Of a DNA stretch of 64,000 nucleotides, positions 31,770 to 44,400 are shown piece by piece (the stretch's first letter is position 1; the number at the start of each line of letters is the position of its first letter). Below the pieces are notes generated by a model. The model was not told the origin of the DNA. It did not search any database and saw nothing but the letters and a program-made list of their open reading frames with translations. This stretch comes from Lumbricus terrestris (lineage: Eukaryota; Annelida; Clitellata; Crassiclitellata; Lumbricidae): the NCBI GenBank assembly GCA_949752735.1, contig OX457050.1:39657553-39721552 (forward strand), in the 5' to 3' direction. The position numbers were made by a program, and so were the translations under genes.

Positions 31770-32255
31770 TTAGTTTTGGCCCGTTGGCCGTTGAATTGTT
31801 ATTTTATATTTGTGGTCGTGAACGTAAGCGTGCTCTTCACTTCTTCAGAGACTTTTTCTATTGTGGACTGATGGTATGATGGACGATTTAGAGATCGCAT
31901 ATATATCGTATACGTAGAATGCCTTAAAAAAGGGCGCTTTTCGTTTGGGCCGTTGGCCACTTTTGTGTTTATGTGCCTTAAATATTTCTTTAAGATGTGT
32001 ACGTTTTTGGGCCGTTGGCCACATTGTGTGAACGACGGAACAGTCTAGTCGGAACTTTAACGTAAACTTTTATGAGACCCGTTGGTCTTTTGGTTGAACA
32101 GTAGGGTCAGTGGACGACCAAGGACATTGTATTTTTGAGACTTGGCCCGTTGGCCGCTTTGTTTACACCCAGTTGGGTTTTGCTTTGAGCCATGTGGCTC
32201 GTCCCTGTTTTTCGTTTGCGGGAGTGGGGACACTCCCATTCGTAGTGGGAGGGAG
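31770..32255 (+). ncRNA. Hairpin-rich untranslated tail of LTR element 2
   Basis: At least six mini stem-loops are visible: GGCCCGTTGGCC (31778), GGCCGTTGGCC (31949 and 32010), GACCCGTTGGTC (32076), GGCCCGTTGGCC (32144), ACCCAGTTGGGT and GAGCCATGTGGCTC (32188). Stems change together (GGCC/GGCC, GACC/GGTC, ACCC/GGGT) while the GTT loop is kept in most. CTCCCA...TGGGAG sits just before the purine tract and the LTR. A role in RNA packaging or export is an inference. Confidence 0.5.
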
Positions 32256-32256
32256 A

Positions 32257-33376
32257 TGTAGCGAACCTGGGGGCCCGCTCTCCTTGTAGGCCACGCCCCT
32301 TTGAGGCAAGTTCCTTGCTAGCCACGCCTACTTGAGGCAAGTTCCTGAGGCAAGTTCCTTGCTACCCCCTCCCTCCAGAGGCAAGTTCCTGAGGCAAGTT
32401 CCTTGCTACCCCCTCCCTCCAGAGGCAAGTTCCTGAGGCAAGTTCCTTGTAAGCCACGCCTACTTGAGGCAAGTTCCTGAGGCAAGTTCCTTAGCGACCG
32501 AGGCAAGTTCCTGACGCAAGTTCCTTAGCGACCGAGGCAAGTTCCTGAGGCAAGTTCCTTAGCGGCCGAGGCAAGTTCCTCGTTAGCCCCTCCCTCCAGA
32601 GGCAAGTTCCTGAGGCAAGTTCCTTAGCGGCCGAGGCAAGTTCCTCGTTAGCCCCTCCCTCCAGAGGCAAGTTCCTTAGCGGTCGAGGCAAGTTCCTGAG
32701 GCAAGTTCCTTGCTAGCCCCGCCCACTTGAGGCAAGTTCCCTAGAACTTGAGGCAAGTTCCTAGATAGGCCACGCCCCTTTGAGGCAAGTTCCTTAGATT
32801 AGGTGCCTGCCCGTAGATTGTATAAATAGACGTGGACAGATGACACGGGGAGCTCAGACGATACAGCGCGAGGCGGAGCTCTCGCAGGAGCTCGGAAGAT
32901 ACCGCACGAGGCGAAGGACACAGTTGACGACAGAGGCTCTCAGACGATACAGTGCGAGGCGGAGCTCTCGCAGAGGCAGACAGTAGATACCGTCATCGAC
33001 GAGGAGCGACGAGCAGGAGAAGACGTCTGGACGGCGGCGTGGCTACGTGCGAGAACGACGACGGAGAGCGACACACGGACGGACACGGACGGAACCGACG
33101 TTGACAGCCCTGCAGAATACGGCCATCCCTGGGGTGCAGAGGCTTTCCTATCGTCGTCTGGTTTCGTGCTACAATAAATCGTGTCGCAGAAGATATCGTG
33201 TCGTTGTCTGATTTCCGGGTTGACATTCAGGAGGACTGCAAGGACTAAGCCCTTCGATATACTCCGAAGGCCGGACTCATACCCTTCTGGCAAGGGGGTT
33301 GCACGCGGACGGTACCTACACACACACAAGGAACTCCTACCTTCTTGAAGAGGGTGGACGGCCATTTTTCGCTACA
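32257..33376 (+). repeat. 3' LTR of element 2
   Basis: Starts TGTAGCGAACCTGGGGG after a purine tract (GTGGGAGGGAGA). It ends GCCATTTTTCGCTACA and is followed by the ATCC duplication. Confidence 0.92.
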
Positions 33377-34482
33377 ATCCTTTATTACAAACCTCACATA
33401 TGTATGGTTTTTCTCCTGTGTGAGATCTCATGTGCGTTCTCAGACAACTCGAATCAGCAAATGAATTGTGGCAGAATTGGCACTTAATGTTATATAAATT
33501 TCCTTCATTATGGATTCTCAGATGCACCTTCAAGGTGCATATATGGGTAAACGATTTATGACATAGCTGGCAAAGATGTGGTTTTTCGCCAGTATGGATT
33601 CTCATGTGCGTTTTCAGATTACCAACTTCAGCAAACAATTTTTGACATAACTGACATTTGTATGGCTTCTCCCCTGTATGAATTCTCATATGTCGTTTCA
33701 GTTCACCACATGTAGTAAAGGATATCGGACATATTTGACATTTGTATGGTTTCTCTCCAGTATGGGTTCTCATATGCTTTTTCAGCTCACCACCCGTAGT
33801 AAAGGATTTCTGACATAACTGACATTTGTATGGTTTCTCCCCTGTATGAATCCTCATATTATGCGTTGTTAGATTACCACCTTGAGTAAATGATTTCTGA
33901 CATAACTGACATTTGTATGGTTTATCTCCAGTATGAATTATCATATGTCTTTTCAGATGATCAACTTTAGCAAACAATTTTTCACACAGCTGACATTTAT
34001 GTGGTTTCTCCCCAGTATGAATGCTCATGTGTATTTTTAGTTTACTTCCTGTAGTAAATGATTTCTCACATAACTGACATTTATGCAGTTTCTCCCCAGT
34101 ATGCATTCTCATATGTATTCTTAGTTTACTTCCTGTAGTAAATGATTTCTCACATAACTGGCATTTATGTGGTTTCTCCCCAGTATGCATTCTCATATGT
34201 ATTCTTAGTTTACTTCTCACATAACTGACATTTATGCGGTTTCTCCCCAGTATGAATTCTCATATGCCTTTTCAGATCACGACCTGTAGTACATGATTTC
34301 CGACATAACTGACATTTGAAGGAGTTCTCTCCAGCATGAATTTTCATAGCTGCCTTTTGATAAGAGTAAACAATCTTTGACATTGCTGGATTTTGCATGG
34401 TTTTCTCCAGTATTGTTTTCCAAAAATTATGTGCTGTCACTGAACGTATGTCAGTAAATAATTTCCTATACGTTTGAGATTT
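33377..34482 (-). pseudogene. C2H2 zinc-finger gene, 5' part (split by LTR element 2, with a 17-bp deletion)
   Basis: Reading from about 34482 down, roughly 70 residues with only a weak finger are followed by a good finger ([17 protein letters not shown]). At about 34214-34220 a 17-bp deletion removes the middle of the next finger and shifts the frame. From 34220 the correct frame gives about nine full fingers (CQLCEKSFTTGSKLRIH, CQLCQKSFTQGGNLTTH, CQFCHNSFADSSCLRTH). Linkers are TGEKP; one finger has an extra residue (TTHNMRIH) and one linker is the longer EGNLYNIKC. The last finger is cut in CEVCNKG by the LTR element and continues at 27056. A foldback element lies at the 5' side. Confidence 0.85.
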
Positions 34483-35442
34483 GGTAAACGGACATTTCCC
34501 CCCTTGGACATTTCCCCCCCCGGACATTTCCCCCCCGGACATTTCCCCCCCCGGACGTTTCCCCCCCTACCCTAGGACATTTCCCCCCCCTTATGCGGAA
34601 ACCATTGTTTTTATGGTCTTCAACATATGAAAAAGCGCTTGAGAAATGGAAGCTGGATGAAGACCTTTTACATGTGAAATAGAAGCTGGATTGATGAAAA
34701 AATGCAAGTTAAATAGAAGCTGGATGAAGGTATTTTTTGATCTGAAATAGAAGCTGGATTGATGAAAAAACGCAAGTTAAATAGAAGCTGGATGAAGGTA
34801 TTTTTTTTAACTTAAATAGACGCTTTATTGATGAAAAAACGCAAGTTAAATAGAAGCTGGATGAAGGTATTTTTTGATCTGAAATGGAAGCTGGATTGAT
34901 GAAAAAACGCAAGTTAAATAGAAGCTGGATGAAGGTATTTTTTGATCTGAAATAGAAGCTGGATTGATGAAAAAACGCAAGTTAAATAGAAGCTGGATGA
35001 AGGTATTTTTTTATCTTAAATAGACGCTTTATTGATGAAAAAACGCAAGTTAAATAGAAGCTGGATGAAGGTATTTTTTGATCTGAAATAGAAGCTGGAT
35101 TGATGGAAAAACCTAAGTTAAATAGAAGCTGGATGAAGGTATTTTTTTATCTTAAATAGACGCTTTATTGATGAAAAAACGCAAGTTAAATAGAAGCTGG
35201 ATGAAGGTATTTTTTATCTGAAATAGAAGCTGGATTGATGGAAAAACCTAAGTTAAATAGAAGCTGGATGAAGGTATTTTTAGACCTGAAATAGAAGCTG
35301 GATTGACTTAAGGGGGGGGGAAATGTCCGGGGGGGGAAATGTCCTAGTCGAAATCGGGGGGGGGGAAACGTCCAGGGGGGGAAATGTCCGGGGGGGGAAA
35401 TGTCCGGGGGGGGGGAAATGTCCAGGGGGGGAAATGTCCGCC
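34483..35442. mobile_element. Foldback element, outer-end family GGACATTTCCCCC, long module array
   Basis: The left arm has five or six GGACATTTCCCCCCC units and CCTAGGACATTT. The right arm mirrors them (GGGGGGGAAATGTCC) and includes CCTAGTCGAAATCGGGG. Between them lie about 650 bp of regular forward modules: GAAGCTGGATGAAGGTATTT alternating with GAAGCTGGATTGATGAAAAA. It has inserted beside or inside the 5' end of the zinc-finger locus, and its arms supply the spurious Ser-Gly-Glu codons upstream of that frame. Confidence 0.8.
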
Positions 35443-35995
35443 ATTCTTGAGAATTGCATGGTTACACCATAGCATGTCTTCTCATAGGAGTTGCTGTAAT
35501 TACACATTGGTCCCATAATTTCCAACCAAATTAATGTTTTTTTCACCAAAATTGGTTCTTTGTGATCTTCTGTAAATTGTAAACCGGTGCAATTGATTCT
35601 TCGCATAATTTGATTGTATGTAGGTTAATGGCTTTTCTTCGGCACGGGTGGTTTCCTTTTGAAAGCACACCCACACGCATACATGTGTATAAAATTTATC
35701 TTTGGCTGATCAATAGAAGTAAAACTTTTTACATCTTTCGTGGGTCAATAATAATTCTGTTGGAATTTTTTTAGACAAATTATTATTGGTGAACACCACA
35801 GAAAACAATAATATTGTCATTTGTGATTAAGTATAGAAACATTTAAACTTTCGCAGAAGAGGACACCCTTGCGTTGTCAATCAGAAATCATATGGACTGA
35901 AGATTAAATAATTGATGAGTTACGTTCCTGGTGAATATGTCGACGAATTTTATTTTATGAAGATCGTTGCAAGCAAGGAATTTTGAGATAATTAT
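35443..35995. other. No gene recognised
   Basis: May include the degraded 5' region of the minus-strand zinc-finger locus (EKPLTYIQSNYAKNQLH resembles a ruined finger near 35590-35625). Too weak to call. Confidence 0.3.
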
Positions 35996-36121
35996 GTTTA
36001 AACTGAAACCTGACTTTACCTTCAATTCATACAAAATGGCGAGCGATGCAAGAGCGAATCGAATTGAGAGCTCATTCGAAGGCGGGTTGAAAAAGTATTA
36101 TTCCGCCATCTAGTGAATATT
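35996..36121 (+). repeat. Dispersed ~120-bp repeat with paired YY1-like motifs, copy 2
   Basis: TGTTTAAACTGAAACC start, ACAAAATGGCGAGCG inside, TTCCGCCATCTAGTGAATAT end. Confidence 0.7.
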
Positions 36122-36394
36122 AGAGATTTAGAAAAACTAGAATCTTACGAAAATTATATTTTCCCTTTTATTCAGGAATCCAGTTGACAGACTCCAACTG
36201 GATACAGCACACAGTTAAGCAGTTATCTTAATTAAACACGATCTTAGGCTAATTACTAGCAGAACAGACAGCATGCAATGCATGTCGTTGACAGCCTGCA
36301 TGTGTTTGTCGTTGTCAGGGCGCCTCTGTAGCTGCATGGCTGTGTTATGGTGCCATAGAAATTGTCGTCATTATTATTAATAATATTATTGGCA

Positions 36395-36464
<70 letters not shown>

Positions 36465-36506
36465 CGCATGCCAATAATATTATTAATAATGCTATATATA
36501 TATATT

Positions 36507-36534
<28 letters not shown>
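36395..36534. repeat. TA microsatellites with inverted flanks
   Basis: Two TA runs (36396-36461 and 36493-36526). The first is bordered by inverted AATAATATTATTGGCATGC / GCATGCCAATAATATTATT, so the block can fold into a hairpin. It ends in a CA run that is the target of the next element. Confidence 0.8.
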
Positions 36535-36537
<3 letters not shown>

Positions 36538-36758
36538 GGTGTCACGACAACTGGTTCACCGACAACTGGTTCACGGACAACTGGTTCACGGACAACTGGT
36601 TCACGACAACTGTTTCACGACAACTGGTTCACGACAATTGGTTCACCGACAACTGGTTCACCGACTACTGGTTCACGACCAAATGGCCACTGCGAATTTT
36701 TTACGACATGGTTATTGCCGCTAAAAGAGATGAAAATAACTCGTCATAAATCGAAAAC

Positions 36759-37521
36759 GGGGAACGGACATTTCCCCCCCCCTGGACATTTCCCCCCCCC
36801 AGACATTCCCCCCCGGACATTTCCCCCCTGGACGTTTCCCCCCTACCTAGGACATTTCCCCCCCCCCGTATGCGGAAACCATTGCTTTCATCGACTTAAA
36901 AAAAATGCAATCCAGCTCCATTTAAGCAAGAATATTTTCATCAATCCAGCTTCCATTTAAGCAAGCATATTTTCATCAATCCAGCTTCCATTTAAGACTA
37001 TTTTCATCAATCCAGCTTCCATTTAGCAAGAATATTTTCATCAATCCAGCTTCCATTTAAGACTATTTTCATCAATCCAGCTTCCATTTAGGCAAGAATA
37101 TTTTCATCAATCCAGCTTCCATTTAAGACTATTTTCATCAATCCAGCTCCAATTTAAACATGAATATTTTCATCAATCCAGCTCCAACTTAAACATGAAT
37201 ATTTTCATCAATCCAACTCCAATTTAAGCAAGAACATTTTCATCAATCCAGCTTCCATTTAAGTAAGAATATTTTCATCAATCCAGCTTCCATTTAAGTA
37301 AAATTTATTGTATATCAATCCGGCTTCTATTTAGCGAGAATTCTTTTAATCAATAATTTAACTTGTGTACTTAGCCACATTCAGCGGTCCGATGTTTTGA
37401 TCTAAAGGGTGGGGGGAAATGTCCGGGGGGGAATGTCCTAGTCGAAATCAGGGGGGGAAACGTCCAGGGGGGGGGGAAATGTCCGGGGGGGGAAATGTCC
37501 AGGGGGAAATGTCCTACACCC
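36759..37521. mobile_element. Nested foldback element (GGACATTTCCCCC family) with 9-bp duplication
   Basis: ATCGAAAAC flanks it at 36750-36758 and 37522-37530. The ends are GGGGAACGGACATTTCC and GGAAATGTCCTACACCC. The interior (36900-37330) is a reverse-sense module array (AATATTTTCATCAATCCAGC). Confidence 0.85.
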
Positions 37522-37530
37522 ATCGAAAAC

Positions 37531-39049
37531 AGGTTGTTCATGGCCTCGCTGCAAAAAAGAAACCGAGGAAAAGAACGTTTCCTGAACGAAGTGCACTGAT
37601 GAAAATAATGCTTGTAAAAATTGAAGCCGGATAAACGAAACAATCGCGTTGCGAAATAGAAGTTGGAGAGAGGAAAATACTTCAATTTTAAATAGAAGTC
37701 GGATTTAGATTGACTAAAATCGTCCTGTTAGAATTGGAGCGGTTGGAGTAAAGAAAACCGGAATAAGTATTTTCTTACATGAAATAGAAGCTGGATTTGT
37801 GAAAATGTTCTTGATTAAATTAGAGCTGGAAGGATGAAAATGTCTTGCCTTAAAATGGAGCTATATTGATTACAATCGTCTTGATACAATCGGAGTTGGA
37901 TCGTTGAAAATAACGCGAGAGTAACGGAAACCGGAATAAATATTGTTACACATTAAATATGAAGCTGGATTGACGAAAGTGTCCTGCCCTAGATTGGAGC
38001 TGGAATGATGAAAACGTCTTGCCTTGATTAAAATGCTCTTGCTTAAATTGGAGCTGGATGGAGTAAAATGTATTGCCTTAAATTGGAGCTGGATTGATGA
38101 AAATATTAAATGGGAGCTGGATATAAAAAAAGCTTCAGAAATCTGAGCGGTATCAATGTATTTTTTATCCTAAGTAGAAGCTCGATTAATGTTTTTATAG
38201 ATCTGAATTAGAAGCGGGATGAATGATAAAACGCTTAAGAAATAGAAGCTGGACGAAGGTTTTTATATACCTGAAATAGAAGCTGGATGATTGATAAAAC
38301 GACTAAAAATGGAGGCTGGATGAAAGTTTTCTTTATCTGAAACAGAAGCTGGATGAACGTTTTTTTATATCTGAAACAGAAGCAGGATGAGTGATAAAAC
38401 GCTTAAGAAATGGAAGCGGGATCAAGGTATTTTATATCTTAATTAGAAGCTGGATGAGTGATAAAGCGCTTAAGAAATGGAAGCGGGATCAAGGTATTTT
38501 ATATATTAAATAGAAGCTGGATGAGTGATAAAACGCTTAAGCAATGGAAGCGGGATCAAGGTATTTTATATCATAAATAGAAGCTGGATGATTGATAAAC
38601 GCTTAAGAAATGGAAGCGGGATCAAGGTATTTTATATATTAAATAGATGCTGGATGAATTATAAAACGCTTAAGAAATTGAAGCTGGATGAAGGGTTTTA
38701 TATATCTGAAATAGAAGCTGGATGAATGATAAAACGCTTAGGAAATGGAAGCGAAATCAAGGTATTTTTTATCTTAATTAGTAGCTGGATGAGTGATAAA
38801 ATGTCTAAGAAATGGAAGCTAGATGAAGGTATGTATAGGTCGGAAATAGAAGCTGGATTGACGAAAATAACGACCGAGAAAAAAGAAACTGGATGAAGGT
38901 ATTTCTAGGTGTGAAGTACAAGCTAGATTGACGAAAATAGCGAGCGAGAAATAGAAGCTGTATGAAGGTATTTCTAGGTGTGAAATAGAAGCTGGATTGA
39001 CGAAAATAGCGAGCGAGAAATAGAAGCTGGATGAAGGTATTTATATATG
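37531..39049 (+). repeat. Left inner arm and module array of the composite foldback
   Basis: About 25 forward modules in blocks of differing regularity. At 38400-38780 a 60-70-bp unit repeats: AAACGCTTAAGAAATGGAAG, CGGGATCAAGGTATTTTATA, GAAGCTGGATGAGTGAT. At 38860-39040 the spacer is CGAAAATAGCGAGCGAGAAA. ORFs of 66-103 codons here are by-products. Confidence 0.8.
39045..39049. repeat. Target duplication of the LINE (left copy)
   Basis: ATATG here and at 45169-45173. Joining the flanks restores a normal module spacer running into GAAATAGAAGCTGG. Confidence 0.7.
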
Positions 39050-39374
39050 ACGAAAAACGCACCCAAAGATGGTGGCGTGATTTTACTCCAGGTCGGAATT
39101 GTCGATGATTATTCAATTATACTAAACCTTAGATAAAAAAAACTAATGCTGAACTAACATCTGATACGATTAAAGGCAACCGCGCTATTTAATGGAATAA
39201 CTTACGGCAACTGAGCAAGGAACACGGATTTACTATCTTTGCGATCGGACCGGTTGGCCAATGCGCGCACATGTTCTATTTATTGTTTTGGTCGTCGTAG
39301 TCGTTGAATGCGCTGTTTAAATAAAACCTGAAATATAACCGAAACCTGGAGGAAGAGCTGGCACTCACCTCAAC

Positions 39375-40217
39375 ATGTCAAAAAAATCTGCAAAGACAGA
39401 CGAAACGACGGACATGGTTCTCGACGAAAAATCTCTAAACGCCATAACCTCCCGACTAACTGCGCTGCTGAAACCTATGATGCAAGATATGGTCAAGCAA
39501 ATGGCTCAAGAAGTTTCGACTGATCTAGCCAACTCACTCACAATCTCACTCACTGCCTCGCTATCTTCCTCGCTTACTGCTAAGATGGAGGATCTTGTCC
39601 AAGAACTGAATGCCAAAAACTCTGAACATATTTCAGAACTGCAAGAGAAACTTAAATCAGTAGAAACCACCAATGCATCCCTCCGTCTGAAAGTGGAAGA
39701 TATGGATCGTCACGAGAGACTCTCCAACCTAATATTTCACGGGATTCCAGAATCACCCTCGCACGATTCATCTAACGGATATGGAGCGGAAACTGATCGT
39801 TCACTTACCACGTCAATTGTGCAAATCTGTAAGGATCGACTCAACCTTGCGATTTCACTACAAGACATCTCCACATCCCACCGGCTACCAGCTTCCAGCA
39901 AGTCGATTACCAAACCAGTCATTGTCAGCTTTGTAACGAGGCGGGTGCGGAACGAGGTGTACGGGGCAAGAAAGTTGCTACGGGTGAACACCTCATCCTC
40001 CCAGAATCAGTTAACTCATCAACTCTACATCAACGAACACCTATCCAGGAGCAACGCACAGATCTTCGCACTCGCTAGAAAGCTCCTGAAAGACAAGAAG
40101 ATCACCTCAACCTGGACCTTCGGTGGTACAGTCTTCGTGAAGCAAACAGACGCCTCAACTGAAGTCCCAAAGAAAATTCTCTCCCAAGAGGACCTTGCCA
40201 CCTTTACTGTTCCATAG
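39375..40217 (+). CDS. LINE ORF1 protein
   Basis: 280 codons, intact. After a Lys-rich start, residues about 20-115 form a Ser/Thr/Leu-rich helix and coiled coil (ELQEKLKSVETTNASLRLKV). RHERLSNLIFHGIPE at about 113-127 begins an RRM-like region typical of L1-type ORF1 proteins. The C-terminal part is basic (TRRVRNEVYGARKLL, SRSNAQIFALARKLLKDKK). Such proteins trimerise and bind the element RNA. The ATG at 39375 follows CTCAACATGTC and is the first in frame. It precedes ORF2 by 1.2 kb. Confidence 0.8.
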   Translation: MSKKSAKTDETTDMVLDEKSLNAITSRLTALLKPMMQDMVKQMAQEVSTDLANSLTISLTASLSSSLTAKMEDLVQELNAKNSEHISELQEKLKSVETTNASLRLKVEDMDRHERLSNLIFHGIPESPSHDSSNGYGAETDRSLTTSIVQICKDRLNLAISLQDISTSHRLPASSKSITKPVIVSFVTRRVRNEVYGARKLLRVNTSSSQNQLTHQLYINEHLSRSNAQIFALARKLLKDKKITSTWTFGGTVFVKQTDASTEVPKKILSQEDLATFTVP

Positions 40218-41435
40218 TGCACGCACACATCCGATGCAACTTATCGAACTTTTAGCATGGCCTCCCTACAGCTGAGTACAATTTTCGCTATTCACCCCTG
40301 CTAACAAATGTTCAGCAAAACACCCTATGCTCTACATAACCCGTACACTTCTATCATTACTTTTTTTTCTTTTTTTAAATTTATTTTATTTTAAAAATAA
40401 ATTTTTTATGCTGCTCTGCATTATGCAGGGTAAGCATAAACTGCCTACTTTCTTTTTTTCTTTTAAATTCTTATGTTAGTTGCATTATGCATAGCAAGTA
40501 GGCTACAGCTGCTCAAAATGCTGCAGATCTCTTACTTTTTTTTCATTTTAAATTCTTATGTTATTTGAATTTCGCATAGCAAGCAGGCTACAGCTGCTTT
40601 ATTTTGTGATCTATGCACAGCACTGCAGTCCTTTTAAAATTTCAGGTTGAGTTAATCAGTTATTTAGTCTCAGTTAATTCACCATCAGATGAACAACCTA
40701 TCTTAGTTGTAATTCATAGTGCTTACCATGACCTATCAGTGGACTGAAATGTCCAACCGTATTCTTTCTTGTAAACTGTTAGCACTGAGTGAACATTCCT
40801 GTGCCTCTTCAGAGGCATTGTAAATAACCTATACGAAATAGCATTAGTAAATCACAATGCTCAATTTTATTTGTTTGTGAACGATAATGCTCAATTGTCT
40901 TTTTATGTAAATTCACAGCTCAGGATCTGCGATCATTCTCATAGTTAAAAAAGAAAAAAGTTGTCATAACTAATGTGCAATGCAACTATGTTAGTGCAAT
41001 AGTATTTGTAACTAATTGCGAAGTAACTTTAATGCATTGGATAAGAGAACTGCTTATCTATTGATCAACTATGAACATGATTACATGAATGTAATCTGTT
41101 TACTATACAATCTTGGACTATCATATAGCCGCGGTTCCGCCTAACTTTCTAAAAATGATACACTGGATGTGTATACTTTACCGAGTCTTATAATATTAGT
41201 ACTCTTTTTATGTTGATTATTTTGCATCGTCGACAGTTTCGACCGTGGGATATGAGATTGTATCTGGGGGATTTTTGTGAATTGTTTCACTTTATCTTCC
41301 CCTATCTTATTGGAGCCTTCTCCTTTCTCTTCTCTCTCTTCTCTTGGCTTGTCTTCACTCATCTGTGCTACTCTTTCTGCTTCTCTTCTTCTCTCCCTCT
41401 TTAATTACCTTCTGTTGATTGTTCCTTAGCTATTA
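40218..41435 (+). other. LINE inter-ORF spacer
   Basis: 1218 bp with no ORF of note, T-rich. It contains two copies of an ~80-bp unit (TTTTAAATTCTTATGTTA ... AGCAAGTAGGCTACAGCTGC) near 40465 and 40550. It ends in a CTTCTC-rich tract just before ORF2. Confidence 0.6.
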
Positions 41436-44400
41436 ATGACCTCCGCTAAACTGAATGAACATTATTGTGCTTGCTGCATGTGCGCGCATCGGACAGATCA
41501 TGGGGATGGGCCCTGTGATTGCACCCAATGCGGTAGATCTTTTCATGCAGGCTGTGTGGGCCTCCCCAACCCCACTCCTCCAAGTTGGCTATGCCATGAA
41601 TGTAACTCTCTTTTACCTATTGAACCTACAAATGCTACTGCTCATTTAGACCCCACTTGGCTTAGCACAGGAACTGGAACTGAACTACCTTCACCCCCTG
41701 CAGAGGCTCCCAGGGCTGACAAACTTCCAAGACTTCAACTAATAGAGACAGAAGACACCAATAGACATCTCACTAATAATGCTGACCTTGACCCTGACAC
41801 TAATTATATTTCCAATCTTTTAAAAGACTGTGAATACTACGGACCCTCTCAACTTTCTCATAAATTCAACACGGCCACTACTTCATTCACAATTATGCAT
41901 ATCAACTGCAGAAGTCTAATCCCTAAGCTGCTTGAGATACAACTGCTGTTACAGCAGCTACCTGTCAGTGTGCTGACTGTAACTGAAACTTGGTTAACTG
42001 AAATTACGGCTGCTTCTGTTACCATCCCGGGATACCAGTTTGTCTATGTAAACAGGGAGGTGAGTGGGGGTGGAGGGGTCGGTGCTTTCATCAGAACTGA
42101 CTTGGACTTCAGATTAGTATCCAATGCCAGCTCTTCAAAAGAGTTCGAATCTATATTTGTAAATATAATATTTAAGAAAAGCGTGGACATTTTAATCGGC
42201 ACTATCTACCGTCCACCTGGCTTTAACCTGAACCGATTTAACTCCGACTTCGAGTTACTAATTGACTCCTTAACTAATAAAAGACAAAGGGATAAAAAGA
42301 TATTTTTAACTGGTGACTTTAATATAAACCTATTATCATCCACTGTCCACGCAGCCACCCAAGACTTTACGGACTGCCTGTCAACTCATCACTTTCTTCC
42401 TTTAATTCTACGTCCGACTAGGATCACTGCTACAACTAGTACACTTATTGACAACATTTTCACTAATGCTCCTGATCTTGTCACTGAATCCGCAGTCCTA
42501 ATTAATGACATCTCTGACCATCTACCAATCATCACCTGGATAGAGAACATAACTGATACTACTACTTATCCAGGATTGGCTGATATGACCAGGACATCCA
42601 CGCCAGAGAACATTCTAACCTTTAAAAACCTAATCACAAATGTCGACTGGAGTGAGGTCTACCTTAACTGCAAGGAAAACAACACTAACTTAGCTTACAC
42701 GGCTTTCTTAAGTGAAATAACATCTAATTATACCCAGGCCTTCCCCTTGAAAGCTAAGAAAACCTCCAAAAAATGCACTTTTAAACACCCGTGGATGACC
42801 TCTGGCCTGCTAAGGTCAATAAATAAAAAGGAAAAACTCTACATCAATTATATTAAGAACCCCACACCTGAAAATAAACTTACTTTTACTAACTATCGCA
42901 ATAAATATAAAAATATCCGCATCAGACTGGAACAAGATTACTATGCAAGTGAATTCAGCAGGCACAGTAGCCTAATGACATTAAGAAAACTTGGCAAATA
43001 ATCAAGACCATTATTAACGTTGATGACAGAAATTCACACATTAAAGAAATACTTATTAACCAGAACCCAATTAATGACCCAGAGCAAATAGCTGAAAGTT
43101 TTAACTCCTACTTTGTAAATTTACCTAAATCCTTGTCACTAAAAATACCGCCGTCTAGCAACTCCTTCCACAGCTTCATGCCCCCTTCAACCTTGAATTC
43201 TCTTGTCATTCTACCAACGGATACTCATGAAATACTATCTATCAATAAAACCCTCAAAAAAACCTATAGCTCTGGATCAGATGACCTCAATCCCCAGATA
43301 CTTGCCCCCTTGCTGGACCTTATGGCTTCTCCACTTGCCGAAATAATAAACTGTTCTCTCAGAAATGGAGAGGTACCCTCTGAAATTAAATTAGCAAAAA
43401 TAATACCAATACATAAGCAAGGTAACAGAACTGAAATATCCAATTATAGACCCATCTCAATCCTACCTTTCTTCTCTAAATTTTTTGAAAAAATAATGTA
43501 TGATCGACTATTTTTTTTTATAACCCACAATAATCTTATGTACCCCCTTCAACACGGATTCCAACCTGGCCATTCCACCTCTATGTCGTTACTGGACATA
43601 CAGGATAAAATATCCCAAGCTATGGACAATAAAGAATTCTCGTTGGGAATATTTTTGGATCTCGCTAAAGCCTTCGATACCGTGGACCACAAAATATTGT
43701 TACATAAGCTGGAGCACTACGGGGTAAGAAATGAGGCTCTCAATTGGTTTAAAAGTTACTTGAATAACCGCTACCAACAAGTCTTATGCAATGGTAAATT
43801 ATCAACCTTCCAACTAATTATGTTTGGTGTTCCCCAGGGCTCGATACTAGGACCCCTACTATTTTTAATATACATCAATGACCTTCCTAACTCGACTAGT
43901 ATACTAAGATTTATCCTATTTGCAGACGATACTAATGCATTCCTATCCAATGCTTCTTATGACGAACTGATTTCAATGGCAAATGAAGAGCTTACCAAAA
44001 CTAGTGACTGGTTCAAATCCAACAAGCTATCACTCAACATATCTAAAACTAATTGCATTATATTTAGATCCAGTAAGAAATTAATTCCCGTCTCGAGCCG
44101 GAAACTAGTAATAGATGACATAGCAATTCCTTCTGTCTCCTCCTCAAAGTTTCTTGGAGTCCATGTTGACGAGCATCTGAAATGGAATATACACATAGCT
44201 GAAATCTCAAAAAAGTCTCTAAAAGCATCGGAATAATTAAACGTATAGCATACTTACTCCCGCCCTATATACTAAAAAACCTGTACTTTACTCTGATTTA
44301 CCCCTATTTTACTTATTGTAATTTCATCTGGACCTCAACCTATGAGTCCCATATGACTAGCTTGAAAATACTCCAAAAGAAAGCCATCAGACTCATTACC

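Larger units (their letters stand above)
27057..33376 (+). mobile_element. Non-autonomous Ty3/Gypsy-type LTR retrotransposon 2
   Basis: LTRs of 1123 and 1120 bp (TGTAGCGA at the left end, TCGCTACA at the right) with a 4-bp target duplication. The interior (28180-32256) holds a tRNA-Leu-like primer site, one long ORF, a 0.55-kb non-coding tail with small hairpins, and a purine tract before the 3' LTR. Reverse transcriptase, RNase H and integrase are absent. It is antisense to the zinc-finger gene it splits. Confidence 0.92.

Noticed and set aside
34475..35460. Target duplication TTGAGATT/TTGAGAAT for the foldback at 34483
   Set aside because: Requires shifting the element end away from the family consensus and has a mismatch; not counted.
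36256..36749. Ile/Tyr- and Asn/Trp/Phe-rich ORFs over TA repeats and CAACTGGTTCAC repeats
   Set aside because: Translations of simple and 15-bp repeats, not proteins.
37371..39116. ORFs such as GSGIKVFYI repeats in the module arrays (also near 5826, 20123, 23649, 25448, 34709, 45496 and 63636)
   Set aside because: The array period gives long open frames by chance; the peptides repeat the module and lack any domain.
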